Shown here in pieces: positions 16,767-24,813 of a stretch of 64,000 nucleotides of DNA. The first letter of the stretch is position 1, and each line of letters starts with the position of its first letter. Below the pieces are notes generated by a model that searched no databases, had not been told where the DNA came from, and saw only the letters and a list, made by a program, of their open reading frames with translations. The position numbers and the translations under genes are program-made. The DNA lies in NCBI GenBank assembly GCA_030447275.1, contig JAUJPF010000021.1, positions 1-64,000 of the forward strand. Direction: 5' to 3'. The stretch comes from Solirubrobacteraceae bacterium (GTDB lineage: Bacteria; Actinomycetota; Thermoleophilia; Solirubrobacterales; Solirubrobacteraceae).

Positions 16767-18941
16767 GTGCCGCTCTGCGCCGTGATCGCCGTGGCCCTCG
16801 CCGCGCTGCTGCTTCCCCCCGCGGCGTCCGCCGCGCCGCTCGGGCTGAGCGACTGCGCGCCCCGCGAGGGCGTGCACCAGTGCTCCGGCCTCGTCGAGAC
16901 GTGGGACGGCGTCCCGCTCGACACGACGGTGACGCTGCCGCGCGAGGGCGCGACCGGGCTGCCGCTCGTCGTGGCGATCAACGGCTTCGCCAACTCCAAG
17001 CACGAGTACCTCGACCCGGCGTCGACGGCGTACACCGACAACGCGTACGCGTGGGCGCGCGCGGGCTACGCCGTCCTCACCCACACCGCCCGCGGGACGT
17101 GGGGCTCGTGCGGCACGCCGGAGGCCCGCGCGGCGCGGCCCGCCGCCTGCGCCCGGGGCTACATCCATCTCGCCGATGTGCGCTACGAGGCGCGCGACGT
17201 GCAGGAGCTGGCCGGGCGGCTCGTCGACGAGGGCGTGGCCGATGCGCGCCGCATCGGGGTCACCGGCGACTCCTACGGCGGCGGCCAGTCGCTGATGCTC
17301 GCCGCGCTGCGCGACCGCGTCGTGCTGCCCGACGGAACGCTCGTCCCGTGGCGCAGCCCTGCGGGCACGCCGCTCGAGATCGCCGGCGCCGCGGTGGTGA
17401 TTCCGTGGACCGACCTGATCTACGCCATCGCGCCGAACGGCTCGACGCTGACCTACGCGATCGCGCCGACCGATGCGTCGCGCTCACCGGTGGGCGTCGA
17501 GAAGGCGTCGGTCGCCGCGGCGGTGTACGCGGCCGGCCAGCACGCGATCGGGCCGGGCCAGCCGATCGGCGAGCCGTTCGTCCCGGGCCGGCCGATGGGG
17601 TGGTTCGCGCCGCCGGGCGTCGACCCCGAGGCCGACGTGACGTCATGGGTCGCGCGGGCGAGCGCGGGCCCGCCGTACACCGACCCGACCGCGCGGGCGA
17701 TCGTGGACACGCTGACGCGCTTCCACTCCGCGTACCACCTCGACGCGTCGCGGCCGCCCGCGCCGCTGTTCATCGCCAGCGGCTTCACCGACGACCTGTT
17801 CCCGGTCGACGAGGTGACGCGCTTCGCCAACCGCATGCGGCGCGACCACCCGGCCGTGCCGCTCTCGCTGATGCTCGCCGACTTCGGCCATCAGCGCGCG
17901 TCGAACAAGCCGGCCGACCGCCTCCGGCTGCTCGACGGCGTCCACGCGTGGCTCGACCACCACGTCCGCGGCGACGCCCCTGCTCCGCCGACCGGCGTGA
18001 CGGCGTCGACGCAGACGTGCCCGCGCGACGCGCCGTCGGAGGGGCCGTTCGCCGCGGAGACGTTCGAGGCGCTGGCGCGCGGCGAGGTCCGGTTCGCGAG
18101 CGACGCGCCGCAGTCGGTGCTGCCGGCCGGCGGCGACCCGGCGGTCGGCGTCGCGGTCGACCCCGCGACGGGCGGCGGCGACGCGTGCGCGACCACGCGG
18201 CCCGACGACGCGCCGGGCACCGCTTCGTACCGGCTGCTGGCCGCGACCGGCGACGGCTACACGCTGCTCGGCGCGCCGACGATCGTCGCCGAGATGGCGC
18301 TCACCGGCGAGCGCGACACCGCGCAGGTCGCCGCGCGCCTGTGGGACGTCGCCCCCGGCGGCGCGACGCAGACGCTCGTCGCGCGCGGCCTCTACCGCCC
18401 GTCCGGCCGCGGGACCGAGGTGTTCCAGCTCCATCCGAACGGCTGGCGGTTCGAGCGCGGCCACGTCGCGCGGCTCGAGCTGGTCGGCAACGACGCGCCG
18501 TACGCCCGCCCCTCGAACGCGCCCTACCGCGTCGACGTCCGCCGGCTCGAGCTCCGGCTGCCCGTGCGCGAGGCGCCCGACTGCACGACGGTCCTCGGGC
18601 GTGCCGCGCCGGTGCTCCCGGCGGGCTATGAGCTGGCGCCGGGCGTCGACGCGCGGGCGTCGAGCGCGTGCGCCCAGGCGCAGCGCGGCGACGGCGCCGA
18701 CGCTCCCGCCGCTCGGCGGCGACGGCAGCGAACCACCGGGACGCGCAGCGCCACACGCAGGCGCACGCGCACGGCGGCCGCGCCGGCGCAGGGGAGGGCG
18801 AGCGACGACGGCGGGACGCTCGCCCTGACCGGGCTCGATCTCGCGCTCGTCGCGGGCGCGGGGCTGGTGCTGCTCGCCGGCGGCGGGGCGCTACGCCGCC
18901 GGGTTCGCCGCCGCCCAGTCGACGATCTTCTTCGACCCTGA
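16767..18941 (+). CDS. Secreted S15/CocE-like serine hydrolase with LAxTG-type sortase signal
   Basis: 724 residues. A signal peptide (VALAALLLPPAASAAP) leads into an alpha/beta hydrolase core: INGFANSKHEYL, nucleophile elbow GDSYGGG, Asp in SGFTDDLFP and His in FGHQRA. A C-terminal beta-sandwich follows, as in X-Pro dipeptidyl-peptidase/CocE proteins. After an Arg/Ala-rich linker come LALTG, a hydrophobic span and Arg residues, the layout of an LAxTG sorting signal recognised by class E sortases of high-GC actinobacteria. It is probably wall-attached; no sortase gene is in the window. The GTG start has GGGAGG 9 bp upstream. The last 51 bp overlap the convergent GST-like gene. Confidence 0.8.
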   Translation: MPLCAVIAVALAALLLPPAASAAPLGLSDCAPREGVHQCSGLVETWDGVPLDTTVTLPREGATGLPLVVAINGFANSKHEYLDPASTAYTDNAYAWARAGYAVLTHTARGTWGSCGTPEARAARPAACARGYIHLADVRYEARDVQELAGRLVDEGVADARRIGVTGDSYGGGQSLMLAALRDRVVLPDGTLVPWRSPAGTPLEIAGAAVVIPWTDLIYAIAPNGSTLTYAIAPTDASRSPVGVEKASVAAAVYAAGQHAIGPGQPIGEPFVPGRPMGWFAPPGVDPEADVTSWVARASAGPPYTDPTARAIVDTLTRFHSAYHLDASRPPAPLFIASGFTDDLFPVDEVTRFANRMRRDHPAVPLSLMLADFGHQRASNKPADRLRLLDGVHAWLDHHVRGDAPAPPTGVTASTQTCPRDAPSEGPFAAETFEALARGEVRFASDAPQSVLPAGGDPAVGVAVDPATGGGDACATTRPDDAPGTASYRLLAATGDGYTLLGAPTIVAEMALTGERDTAQVAARLWDVAPGGATQTLVARGLYRPSGRGTEVFQLHPNGWRFERGHVARLELVGNDAPYARPSNAPYRVDVRRLELRLPVREAPDCTTVLGRAAPVLPAGYELAPGVDARASSACAQAQRGDGADAPAARRRRQRTTGTRSATRRRTRTAAAPAQGRASDDGGTLALTGLDLALVAGAGLVLLAGGGALRRRVRRRPVDDLLRP

Positions 18942-19178
18942 GACGACCGTCCCGTCGTCGAGCTCGAGGACCGGGACCCACGCGTCGCCGCTCAGCTCCT
19001 TCGCGCGCTTGCGGCCGGCGGTCTGGTTGAACGGCTTGTCGGGCAGCAGTCCGAGCCCGTGGGCCTTGACGACCTCGGGCGCGTGGCCCGCCTCGGTGAG
19101 CGCCTGATGCGCGTTGCGGCAGGGGTGTCCGCCCGGCCGCGGAGTGGGGAACGTGCCCCAGCAGACGTAGAGCTTCAT
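18891..19178 (-). CDS. Glutaredoxin/GST N-terminal-domain protein
   Basis: 95 residues matching a lone thioredoxin-fold domain of the glutathione S-transferase N-terminal type. It has beta strand KLYVCWGTFP, then CRNAHQALTEAGHAPEVVKA, the cis-Pro region WVPVLELDDGTVVSGSKKIV and a closing helix. The Cys at about 20 sits where the redox residue is found. Actinobacteria usually lack glutathione, so another thiol may be used. It is complete and short, and ends within the 3' end of the S15-like gene. Confidence 0.7.
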   Translation of the reverse strand: MKLYVCWGTFPTPRPGGHPCRNAHQALTEAGHAPEVVKAHGLGLLPDKPFNQTAGRKRAKELSGDAWVPVLELDDGTVVSGSKKIVDWAAANPAA

Positions 19179-19188
19179 GCGCCGGAAT

Positions 19189-20379
19189 CTAGTCGGCCTG
19201 CGGCTCGTGCATCAGCTGGTGGCGCACGCGGGCGCGCGCGGCGGCGAACCGGACGGCCTCGTAGGCGATGAGCGCGATGAGCAGCGCGGTGAGCCCGCCG
19301 AGCGCCACGAGCGCGTCGACCTCCTTGCCGAGCGGGATCAGCGCGAGGAGGAGGACCGCGCACGCGAGGCGCTGCCTGTTGAGCGTGTGCACGTTGCGCA
19401 GGCGGAACGCGACGTGGGCGAGCAGGTACAGCGCGGCGCCGCCGAGCAGCGCGGCGGCCGGGACCAGCTTCAGCGGCTCGTCGACCTGGCCGAGCGTCTT
19501 CTTCATCCCGAGCGCGACGAGGACGATGCCCGCGACCATCGGCAGGTGCAGGTACGCGTACGAGTGCTGGGCGATCGAGTTCTGCTCGCGGCCGGGCTCG
19601 GCCTCCGCGAGGCGGCGCTCGGCGACGAGCGCGACGACGTCGAAGTACAGCCACCACAGCGCGGCGGCGACCGCCGTGCCGAGGACCGCGGCGACGATCA
19701 CGCCGGCGTCGACCTCGCGCTCCACGCCCGCGCCGATCGCGACGATCGACTCGCCCAGCGCGACGATCACGATCAGTCCGAACCGCTCGGCGAAGTGGCC
19801 GGGCATGATGCGCCAGCCCTCGACGCCGAAGAAGTACGGCCCGCCGTAGTCGAAGACGATCGCGAGGACCCAGAGCGCGCCCTGGAGCGCGCCGTCGGCG
19901 AACGAGGCGCCGACGAGGAGGGCGATGCCGACGCTGCTGCTCATGGCGAGCATCGCGACCGACCGGCGCAGCTGCGGGTCGTCGCGGCTGGCCAGCGCGT
20001 AGAGGCCGAGGTGCGCGACGCGCACGACCGCGTAGGCGACGGCGAAGAGCAGCGCGGAGTCGTCGAACGCCTCGGGGACGCAGAGCGAGACGACGAGGAA
20101 CGCCGCCATGGCCGCGAAGATCACCAGCCGCGCCGCGCCCTCCTCGGGGTCGACGGTGCCGGTCAGCCAGACGTAGCCGCTCCACGACCACCACAGCAGC
20201 GTGAGGATCAGCATCGCGCGCGCGACGCCCTCCCACGACGGGTCGTCGGCCATGTACTGCGTGCACTGCGTGAGCGCGAGCACGAAGACGAGGTCGAAGA
20301 ACAGCTCGAGCGGGCTGACCCGCGCGCTCTCGCGCAGGACGGGCGCGAGGCGCCGCGGGGTGCGGGTGGCGGAGCTCAC
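19189..20379 (-). CDS. Low temperature requirement A (LtrA) family membrane protein
   Basis: 396 residues, highly hydrophobic, with about ten predicted membrane spans. The N-terminal signature VSPLELFFDLVFVLALTQC is diagnostic of LtrA, and RFGLIVIVALGESIVAIGAG is the second conserved block. Named from Listeria cold growth, the biochemical role is unknown. The ATG at 20379 is followed directly by Arg-rich residues. The gene sits 10 bp from the GST-like gene in the same direction, so the two may be co-transcribed. Confidence 0.88.
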   Translation of the reverse strand: MSSATRTPRRLAPVLRESARVSPLELFFDLVFVLALTQCTQYMADDPSWEGVARAMLILTLLWWSWSGYVWLTGTVDPEEGAARLVIFAAMAAFLVVSLCVPEAFDDSALLFAVAYAVVRVAHLGLYALASRDDPQLRRSVAMLAMSSSVGIALLVGASFADGALQGALWVLAIVFDYGGPYFFGVEGWRIMPGHFAERFGLIVIVALGESIVAIGAGVEREVDAGVIVAAVLGTAVAAALWWLYFDVVALVAERRLAEAEPGREQNSIAQHSYAYLHLPMVAGIVLVALGMKKTLGQVDEPLKLVPAAALLGGAALYLLAHVAFRLRNVHTLNRQRLACAVLLLALIPLGKEVDALVALGGLTALLIALIAYEAVRFAAARARVRHQLMHEPQAD

Positions 20380-20413
20380 CGGCGGCGAACCCTAGAGCTC
20401 CGTGGCCAGCCGG

Positions 20414-21409
20414 CTACGCCGTCACGCGCTCGCGGTCGCGCGCGGCCAGCGCCGCGACCCGTGCGCGGTGCGCTCCGCCGCCGCCGAGGAACGCGGCGTC
20501 GAGCTGCGCGCGCTTGTAGTGCCAGTGGACGTCGGCCTCCCACGTGAAGCCGATCCCGCCGTGGACCTGGATCGCCGAGCCGGTCGCCGAGCGGCCGGCG
20601 TCGGACGTCCACGCCTTGGCGATCGACGCCGCGCCCGGGAGCTGCGCCGGGTCGGCGTCGGCGGCCCAGGCCGCGTAGTACGTCGCCGCCCGGCCCGCCT
20701 CGGCGTCGAGCAGCATCTGCGCCGCCTTGTGCTGGACCGACTGGAACGTGCCGACCGGGACGCCGAACTGCTTGCGCTCCTTGACGAACTCGAGCGTCAT
20801 GTCGAGCGCGCGCTGGGCGACGCCGACGAGCTCGGCGCTCACGGCGACGAGCGCGCGGTCCACCGCCGCCTGCACGTCGCCGGTCAACGGGTCGCCGCCG
20901 GCCGCGACACGGCCGTACCGCCGCGTCGGGTCGATCGCGGCGACCGGCTCGACGGCTGAGCCCTCCACCAGCGTCGCGCTGTCGCCGTCGACCACGACGA
21001 CGACGTCGGCGCCCGCGGCGTCGGGCGCGAGCCCGCCCGGAGTGGCGAGCGCTCCGCGGGCCGAGCCGCTCGCCAGCCGCGGCAGCCACGTCGCGCGCTG
21101 CTCGTCGGAGCCCGCGTGCTCGATCGCCAGCGCGGCGCACACGGTGCCGAGGAACGGGACCGTCGCGCACGCGTGCCCCAGCTCCTCGAGCAGCGCGGCG
21201 AGCTCGACGATGCCGAGCCCCTGGCCGCCGTGCTCCTCGCCGACGGCGATGCCCGGCCAGCCCAGCTCGGCCAGCTCGCGCGTCAGCGCGTCGTCGTACC
21301 GCGCGGCGTCGGCGTTCGTCCGCACCTTCTCCCAGGTCGAGCGCGTGCCGAGCAGGTCGCGCGCGGTGCGCTTGATCTCCTGCTGGTCCTCCGACAGCGT
21401 GAATCGCAT
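20414..21409 (-). CDS. Acyl-CoA dehydrogenase, short subunit
   Basis: 331 residues beginning MRFTLSEDQQEIKRTARDLL. It has the N-terminal helical domain (GHACATVPFLGT), a shortened beta domain and the C-terminal FAD-binding helices (RKQFGVPVGTFQSVQHKAAQ, GSAIQVHGGIGFTWE). The shortened middle domain and weak catalytic region are typical of subunits that pair with a full-length partner as an alpha2beta2 enzyme, as with actinobacterial FadE26/FadE27-type complexes. The gene directly upstream encodes such a partner, with 14 bp between them. Confidence 0.88.
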   Translation of the reverse strand: MRFTLSEDQQEIKRTARDLLGTRSTWEKVRTNADAARYDDALTRELAELGWPGIAVGEEHGGQGLGIVELAALLEELGHACATVPFLGTVCAALAIEHAGSDEQRATWLPRLASGSARGALATPGGLAPDAAGADVVVVVDGDSATLVEGSAVEPVAAIDPTRRYGRVAAGGDPLTGDVQAAVDRALVAVSAELVGVAQRALDMTLEFVKERKQFGVPVGTFQSVQHKAAQMLLDAEAGRAATYYAAWAADADPAQLPGAASIAKAWTSDAGRSATGSAIQVHGGIGFTWEADVHWHYKRAQLDAAFLGGGGAHRARVAALAARDRERVTA

Positions 21410-21423
21410 TCTCGGTTGCCTCC

Positions 21424-22563
21424 CTAGCGGCCCGCGCGGGGCAGCCCGAGCACGCGCTCGGCGACGATGTTCTTGAGGATCTCGGTCGTGCCGCCCTCGA
21501 TCGAGTTGCCGCGGGCGCGCAGCAGCTCGTAGGCCCAGCTCGTCCCGCCGGTGAGCGCGTCGGGGCCGACGATCTCGGGGGCGAGCTCGGTGAGCATCTG
21601 GTTCGTCTCGCTCCACAGCCACTTGACGAGCGACCCCTCCGGACCGGGCTGGCCGTACTGCTCGACGACGCTCAGGCCGCGGTAGGCGGTCAGGCGCAGG
21701 ATCTCCGTGCGCACGTGCAGCTCGCCGAGCTTGTCGGCGACGCGCGGGTCGTCGAGCAGCCCGGTCCTGAGCGCCTCGTCGAACAGGTCGTCGAGGAGCT
21801 GGCGCAGGCGGACCTGGAGGAAGAACCCGAGCCCGGCGCGCTCGTTCATGAGCGTCGTGAGCGCGACCTTCCAGCCGTTGCCGACGCCGCCGAGGAGGTT
21901 CTCGTCGGGGATCCGCGCCTCCTCGATGAACAGCTCGTTGAACTCCGGGTCGCCGGTGATCTGCGTGAGCGGGCGGACCTGGACGGCGTCCTGCTCCATG
22001 TCCATGAGGAAGTAGCTGAGCCCCTTGTGCTTCGGGGCGTCTGAGTCGGTGCGTGCGACGAGCATGCACCACTTCGAGTACTGGGCGCCCGAGGTCCACA
22101 CCTTCTGCCCGGTCACGACCCAGTCGTCGCCGTCCTTGACCGCGCGCGTCTTCAGCGACGCGAGGTCCGACCCGGCGTCGGGCTCGGAGAAGCCCTGGCA
22201 CCAGATCTCGTCGGCGGAGAGGATCGGCGCGAGGTAGCGGTCCTTCTGCTCGTCGGTGCCCCAGATCATGATCGTCGGGCCGGCCAGGAGCAGGCCGAGG
22301 ACGTTGGCCGGCAGCGGCGCGCCCGCCTTGCCCATCTCCTCGAAGAAGATCGCCGTCTCCATCAGCGAGGCCCCGCGCCCGCCGTACTCCTCGGGCCAGT
22401 GGACGCCCGCCCAGCGGCCGTCGTTGAGCTTGCGCTGCCAGTCGCGCCGCCACGCGTACTGGCTGTCCTCGTCCGGCGGCGCCTCGCCCGCCGGGTTGTC
22501 GGCCAGCCAGGCCCGCAGCTCGTCGCGGAAGGCGGCCTCCTGCTCGGTGAATGAGAGGTCCAT
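21424..22563 (-). CDS. Acyl-CoA dehydrogenase, large subunit (internal start of the fused frame)
   Basis: 379 residues from the ATG at 22563, which has a GGAG 9-10 nt upstream. Landmarks are WPEEYGGRGASLMETAIFFE, the FAD/substrate segment WCQGFSEPDAGSDLASLKT, GQKVWTSGAQYSKW, and the C-terminal GNSIEGGTTEILKNIVAERV. It should catalyse alpha-beta dehydrogenation of an acyl-CoA (fatty acid or steroid side chain) with the smaller subunit downstream. The frame continues upstream without a stop into a TetR domain. The ribosome site argues that a free dehydrogenase can be made. Confidence 0.85.
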   Translation of the reverse strand: MDLSFTEQEAAFRDELRAWLADNPAGEAPPDEDSQYAWRRDWQRKLNDGRWAGVHWPEEYGGRGASLMETAIFFEEMGKAGAPLPANVLGLLLAGPTIMIWGTDEQKDRYLAPILSADEIWCQGFSEPDAGSDLASLKTRAVKDGDDWVVTGQKVWTSGAQYSKWCMLVARTDSDAPKHKGLSYFLMDMEQDAVQVRPLTQITGDPEFNELFIEEARIPDENLLGGVGNGWKVALTTLMNERAGLGFFLQVRLRQLLDDLFDEALRTGLLDDPRVADKLGELHVRTEILRLTAYRGLSVVEQYGQPGPEGSLVKWLWSETNQMLTELAPEIVGPDALTGGTSWAYELLRARGNSIEGGTTEILKNIVAERVLGLPRAGR

Positions 22564-23181
22564 CGGTCGTGGCTCCGAGTCGTTGCGGCGGTGCACGAGC
22601 CCCGCCTCGGCGCAGTAGCAGTAGACGTCTTCGAGGGCGAGGAGGGCGGCGTCGTCGCCGCGGCGCAGGCGCTCGGCGACGAGCTGCTCGATCCCCGAGC
22701 AGAGCACGAGCAGCGCGTCGGGGTCGGGCTCGCGGAGGCTGTCGTCGCTCGCGCGCGCCTGCTCGTAGGTGGCGCGGTAGCGGTCGGCGAACCGGCGCAG
22801 CGCCTCGGCGCGTGCGTCGAGGGCCGCCCGGCCGGCGGAGTGGATCTCGAGCAGGTAGGTGCGGGCGAAGCGGTGGTCGGCGGCGAGCGTCTCGAGGTAG
22901 GCGCGCATGCCCGCGCGCAGCTGCGCCCGCCAGTCGCTCTCGCTCGCGCGCACCGCGGCGCGGACCTCGTCGATGAGGACGTCGACGCCATGGCGGTAGG
23001 CCTCGACGAAGCAGTCCTCCTTCGAGCGGAACTGCTCGTAGAACGTCGTCCGGCTCACGCCCGCCGTGCGGACGACGTCGGCCACCGTCGCCGCGGCGTA
23101 CCCCTTGTCGGCGACGACGTCGGTCATCGCCGCCAGCAGCGCGCGCGCGCTGCCCGCGAGCGGTGTCGTCGCTGCGCGCAC
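21424..23181 (-). CDS. TetR-family regulator fused in frame to the acyl-CoA dehydrogenase
   Basis: Reading from a GTG at 23181, residues 1 to about 206 are a TetR regulator. The helix-turn-helix is YAAATVADVVRTAGVSRTTF, followed by YEQFRSKEDCFVEAY and helical ligand-binding segments ending near VYCYCAEAGLVHRRNDSEPR. The next residue is the Met of the dehydrogenase, with no stop in between in this frame or in the other two across the junction. The product would be about 585 residues. Either a true fusion exists or a base change has removed the stop. TetR genes next to acyl-CoA dehydrogenases usually repress them in response to an acyl-CoA. Confidence 0.55.
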   Translation of the reverse strand: MRAATTPLAGSARALLAAMTDVVADKGYAAATVADVVRTAGVSRTTFYEQFRSKEDCFVEAYRHGVDVLIDEVRAAVRASESDWRAQLRAGMRAYLETLAADHRFARTYLLEIHSAGRAALDARAEALRRFADRYRATYEQARASDDSLREPDPDALLVLCSGIEQLVAERLRRGDDAALLALEDVYCYCAEAGLVHRRNDSEPRPMDLSFTEQEAAFRDELRAWLADNPAGEAPPDEDSQYAWRRDWQRKLNDGRWAGVHWPEEYGGRGASLMETAIFFEEMGKAGAPLPANVLGLLLAGPTIMIWGTDEQKDRYLAPILSADEIWCQGFSEPDAGSDLASLKTRAVKDGDDWVVTGQKVWTSGAQYSKWCMLVARTDSDAPKHKGLSYFLMDMEQDAVQVRPLTQITGDPEFNELFIEEARIPDENLLGGVGNGWKVALTTLMNERAGLGFFLQVRLRQLLDDLFDEALRTGLLDDPRVADKLGELHVRTEILRLTAYRGLSVVEQYGQPGPEGSLVKWLWSETNQMLTELAPEIVGPDALTGGTSWAYELLRARGNSIEGGTTEILKNIVAERVLGLPRAGR

Positions 23182-23241
23182 CGAGGCGCGGCGCGAGGGT
23201 CGCGTGGCGCGCGACGAGACCGGACCCGGTGGCCACCGCGC

Positions 23242-23256
23242 GTACCCTACAGGTAC
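23242..23256. promoter_or_regulatory. Palindrome upstream of TetR gene, likely operator
   Basis: A perfect inverted repeat, GTACC-CTACA-GGTAC, lies about 60-75 bp before the predicted TetR start. Two further GGTAC half-sites follow at 23262-23278. Position and symmetry fit autoregulation by the adjacent TetR protein. No -35/-10 pair is obvious. Confidence 0.45.
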
Positions 23257-23450
23257 AGGCGGGTACTCGGTCGGTACGCGGCGGTCGCCGGGCTGGACGC
23301 CGCGCCGGTCGGGCCGGCGCCGCGTCTCACGTCTCCCCGTCCTGCGCATGCGCGCCAAACACACATGTAGTGGACCGAGCGATTCGGACGGCGGGTCGAC
23401 CACCCGTCCAGCATCGGCGCGCGGCGTCCCGGAGCGGGGAGAACGGAGCC

Positions 23451-23686
23451 ATGCCTCCCCTGACCAGCGCCGCGCCGCGCCCGATCCAGTGGGAGGTGGC
23501 CGACGGCGGCACGATCCCGGCGCGGTCGCCGACGCCGCAGCGCGCGGGCTCCCGATCGTCGCCCACGTCCCCGACGACGCCGCGATCGACGGCCGGGCGG
23601 CCGAGCTGCTCGAGGAGTGCTGCGCCGTCGTCCGCTACGCGAAGCGGCCGCGCGCGAGGGCCGCCTCGATCGTCTCGCGGTCGTAG
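23451..23686 (+). pseudogene. Frameshifted fragment of a nucleoside-deoxyribosyltransferase-like protein
   Basis: An ATG preceded by purine-rich sequence opens a short frame ending in WEVADGGTIP. At about 23520 the next frame continues AVADAAARGLPIVAHVPDD and AAELLEECCAVVRYA. This second part aligns with residues of the intact gene at 25688 (VEVAIAATRRTRVLALVPAD, AAELLDECGATVLRYG). It therefore looks like a shortened or broken paralogue lying 2 kb from its relative. The 3' end overlaps the enoyl-CoA hydratase gene on the other strand. Confidence 0.4.
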
Positions 23687-24567
23687 CCCGGCAGCGAGCC
23701 CGTCCGCTCCGTCCCCTCGACGTAGGCGCGCATGGCCACCCGTGCGTCCTCGGTGCCCAGCGTGCTGAGGAACTCGGCCTGCTCGGTGCGCAGCCCATCG
23801 GGCAGCGACAGCGCGCCGCCGAGGTAGACCGCGCGCTTGCTCGCCGCGACGGCGGCCTTGATCCGGGCGCCGAGGTGCGCCGCGCGGGCGAGCGCCGCGT
23901 CGAGCAGCTCGCCGGGCTCGACCACCTCGTCGACGAGGCCGAGCTCCTTCGCCTCGTCAGGCGTGAGCGGTCCCCCGTCGAGCACGAGCCGCAGCGTCCG
24001 CGCCGTGCCGAGCATGCGGGCCAGGCGCTGCGTCCCGCCGCCGCCCGGCGGGAAGCCGAACAGGATCTCGGGCTGGCCGATGCCGAAGTCGCCGCGGGCC
24101 ATCATCCGCACGTCGCAGGCGAGCGCCAGCTCGCAGCCGCCGCCCATCGCGCTGCCGTTGAGCGCAGCGACGAAGACCGCGCCGCATGCGTTCATGCGCA
24201 GGAACACCTCGTGGAAGCGCTCGAGCGCGACCATCCCGCCGACGGGCGTGCCGGCGAGCGCCGCCTCCGCTCCCGGGACCCTCCGCGCGGCCTCGACGGC
24301 GCGCAGCGCGACGCGCGCGGGGCCGGGGCTGACGGCCGGGCTTCCCTCCGCCCCGGCGAGCAGCTCCGAGACGTCGTAGTGGGCGACGAAGCGCTCCGGG
24401 TGGTCGCCGGTGAGGACGACGGCGCCGACGGAGTCGTCGTCCTCGGCCCGTGCGACGAGGTCGCCGAGCGCCGCGACGAGCGGCTGGTCCATGAGGCCGT
24501 GGGGCGGGTTCGAGAGCGTCGCCAGCAGCACGCGCCCGCGCTGCTCGACGGAGATCGTGCCGGGCAT
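23635..24567 (-). CDS. Enoyl-CoA hydratase/isomerase family protein
   Basis: 310 residues of the crotonase fold. The first oxyanion-hole block is VGAVVLTGDHPERFVAHYDV; the second, FVAALNGSAMGGGCELALAC, matches the family signature closely. The catalytic Glu position is in FGIGQPEILFGFPPGGGGTQR. A 50-residue insertion between the blocks (AGTPVGGMVALERFHEVF region) is unusual. It probably hydrates or isomerises an enoyl-CoA produced by the nearby acyl-CoA dehydrogenases. The ATG at 24567 gives the standard N-terminus. Confidence 0.85.
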   Translation of the reverse strand: MPGTISVEQRGRVLLATLSNPPHGLMDQPLVAALGDLVARAEDDDSVGAVVLTGDHPERFVAHYDVSELLAGAEGSPAVSPGPARVALRAVEAARRVPGAEAALAGTPVGGMVALERFHEVFLRMNACGAVFVAALNGSAMGGGCELALACDVRMMARGDFGIGQPEILFGFPPGGGGTQRLARMLGTARTLRLVLDGGPLTPDEAKELGLVDEVVEPGELLDAALARAAHLGARIKAAVAASKRAVYLGGALSLPDGLRTEQAEFLSTLGTEDARVAMRAYVEGTERTGSLPGYDRETIEAALARGRFA

Positions 24568-24590
24568 GGGCCGGACGCTACCGGCGGGTG

Positions 24591-24800
24591 CTAGTTCTGG
24601 CGACCGGCGGAGATCGCCAGGCACGCCTCGCACAGCGGCCACGGCGGGTTCCACGGGTAGCCGGTGACGTCCTCGCCGCAGAGCGCGGTGTCGGGGTCCT
24701 CCTCGACCAGGTGGCACAGCTCGTCGAACCCGTCCTCGTTGCGGCGCGGGACGCTGAACGAGCCGGGCGCGACGTTCGGGGGGAGTGTGCGCGTCGACAT
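24591..24800 (-). CDS. Small Cys/His protein, possible zinc ribbon
   Basis: 69 residues. One His (LCHLVEE) and four Cys, two of them in the closing PLCEACLAI CxxC, are spaced as in small zinc-binding proteins that occur widely in actinobacteria. Trp/Pro-rich GYPWNPPWP precedes the CxxC. No function is known. It lies between the hydratase and the lipase in the same direction, with 23 and 13 bp gaps, so co-transcription is likely. Confidence 0.6.
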   Translation of the reverse strand: MSTRTLPPNVAPGSFSVPRRNEDGFDELCHLVEEDPDTALCGEDVTGYPWNPPWPLCEACLAISAGRQN

Positions 24801-24813
24801 CTGGGGACTCAGG

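Noticed and set aside
23182-23403. Upstream extension of the TetR frame to an ATG at 23403
   Set aside because: The extension contains the palindromic operator candidate and is Arg/Pro-rich; the GTG at 23181 gives a normal TetR N-terminus.
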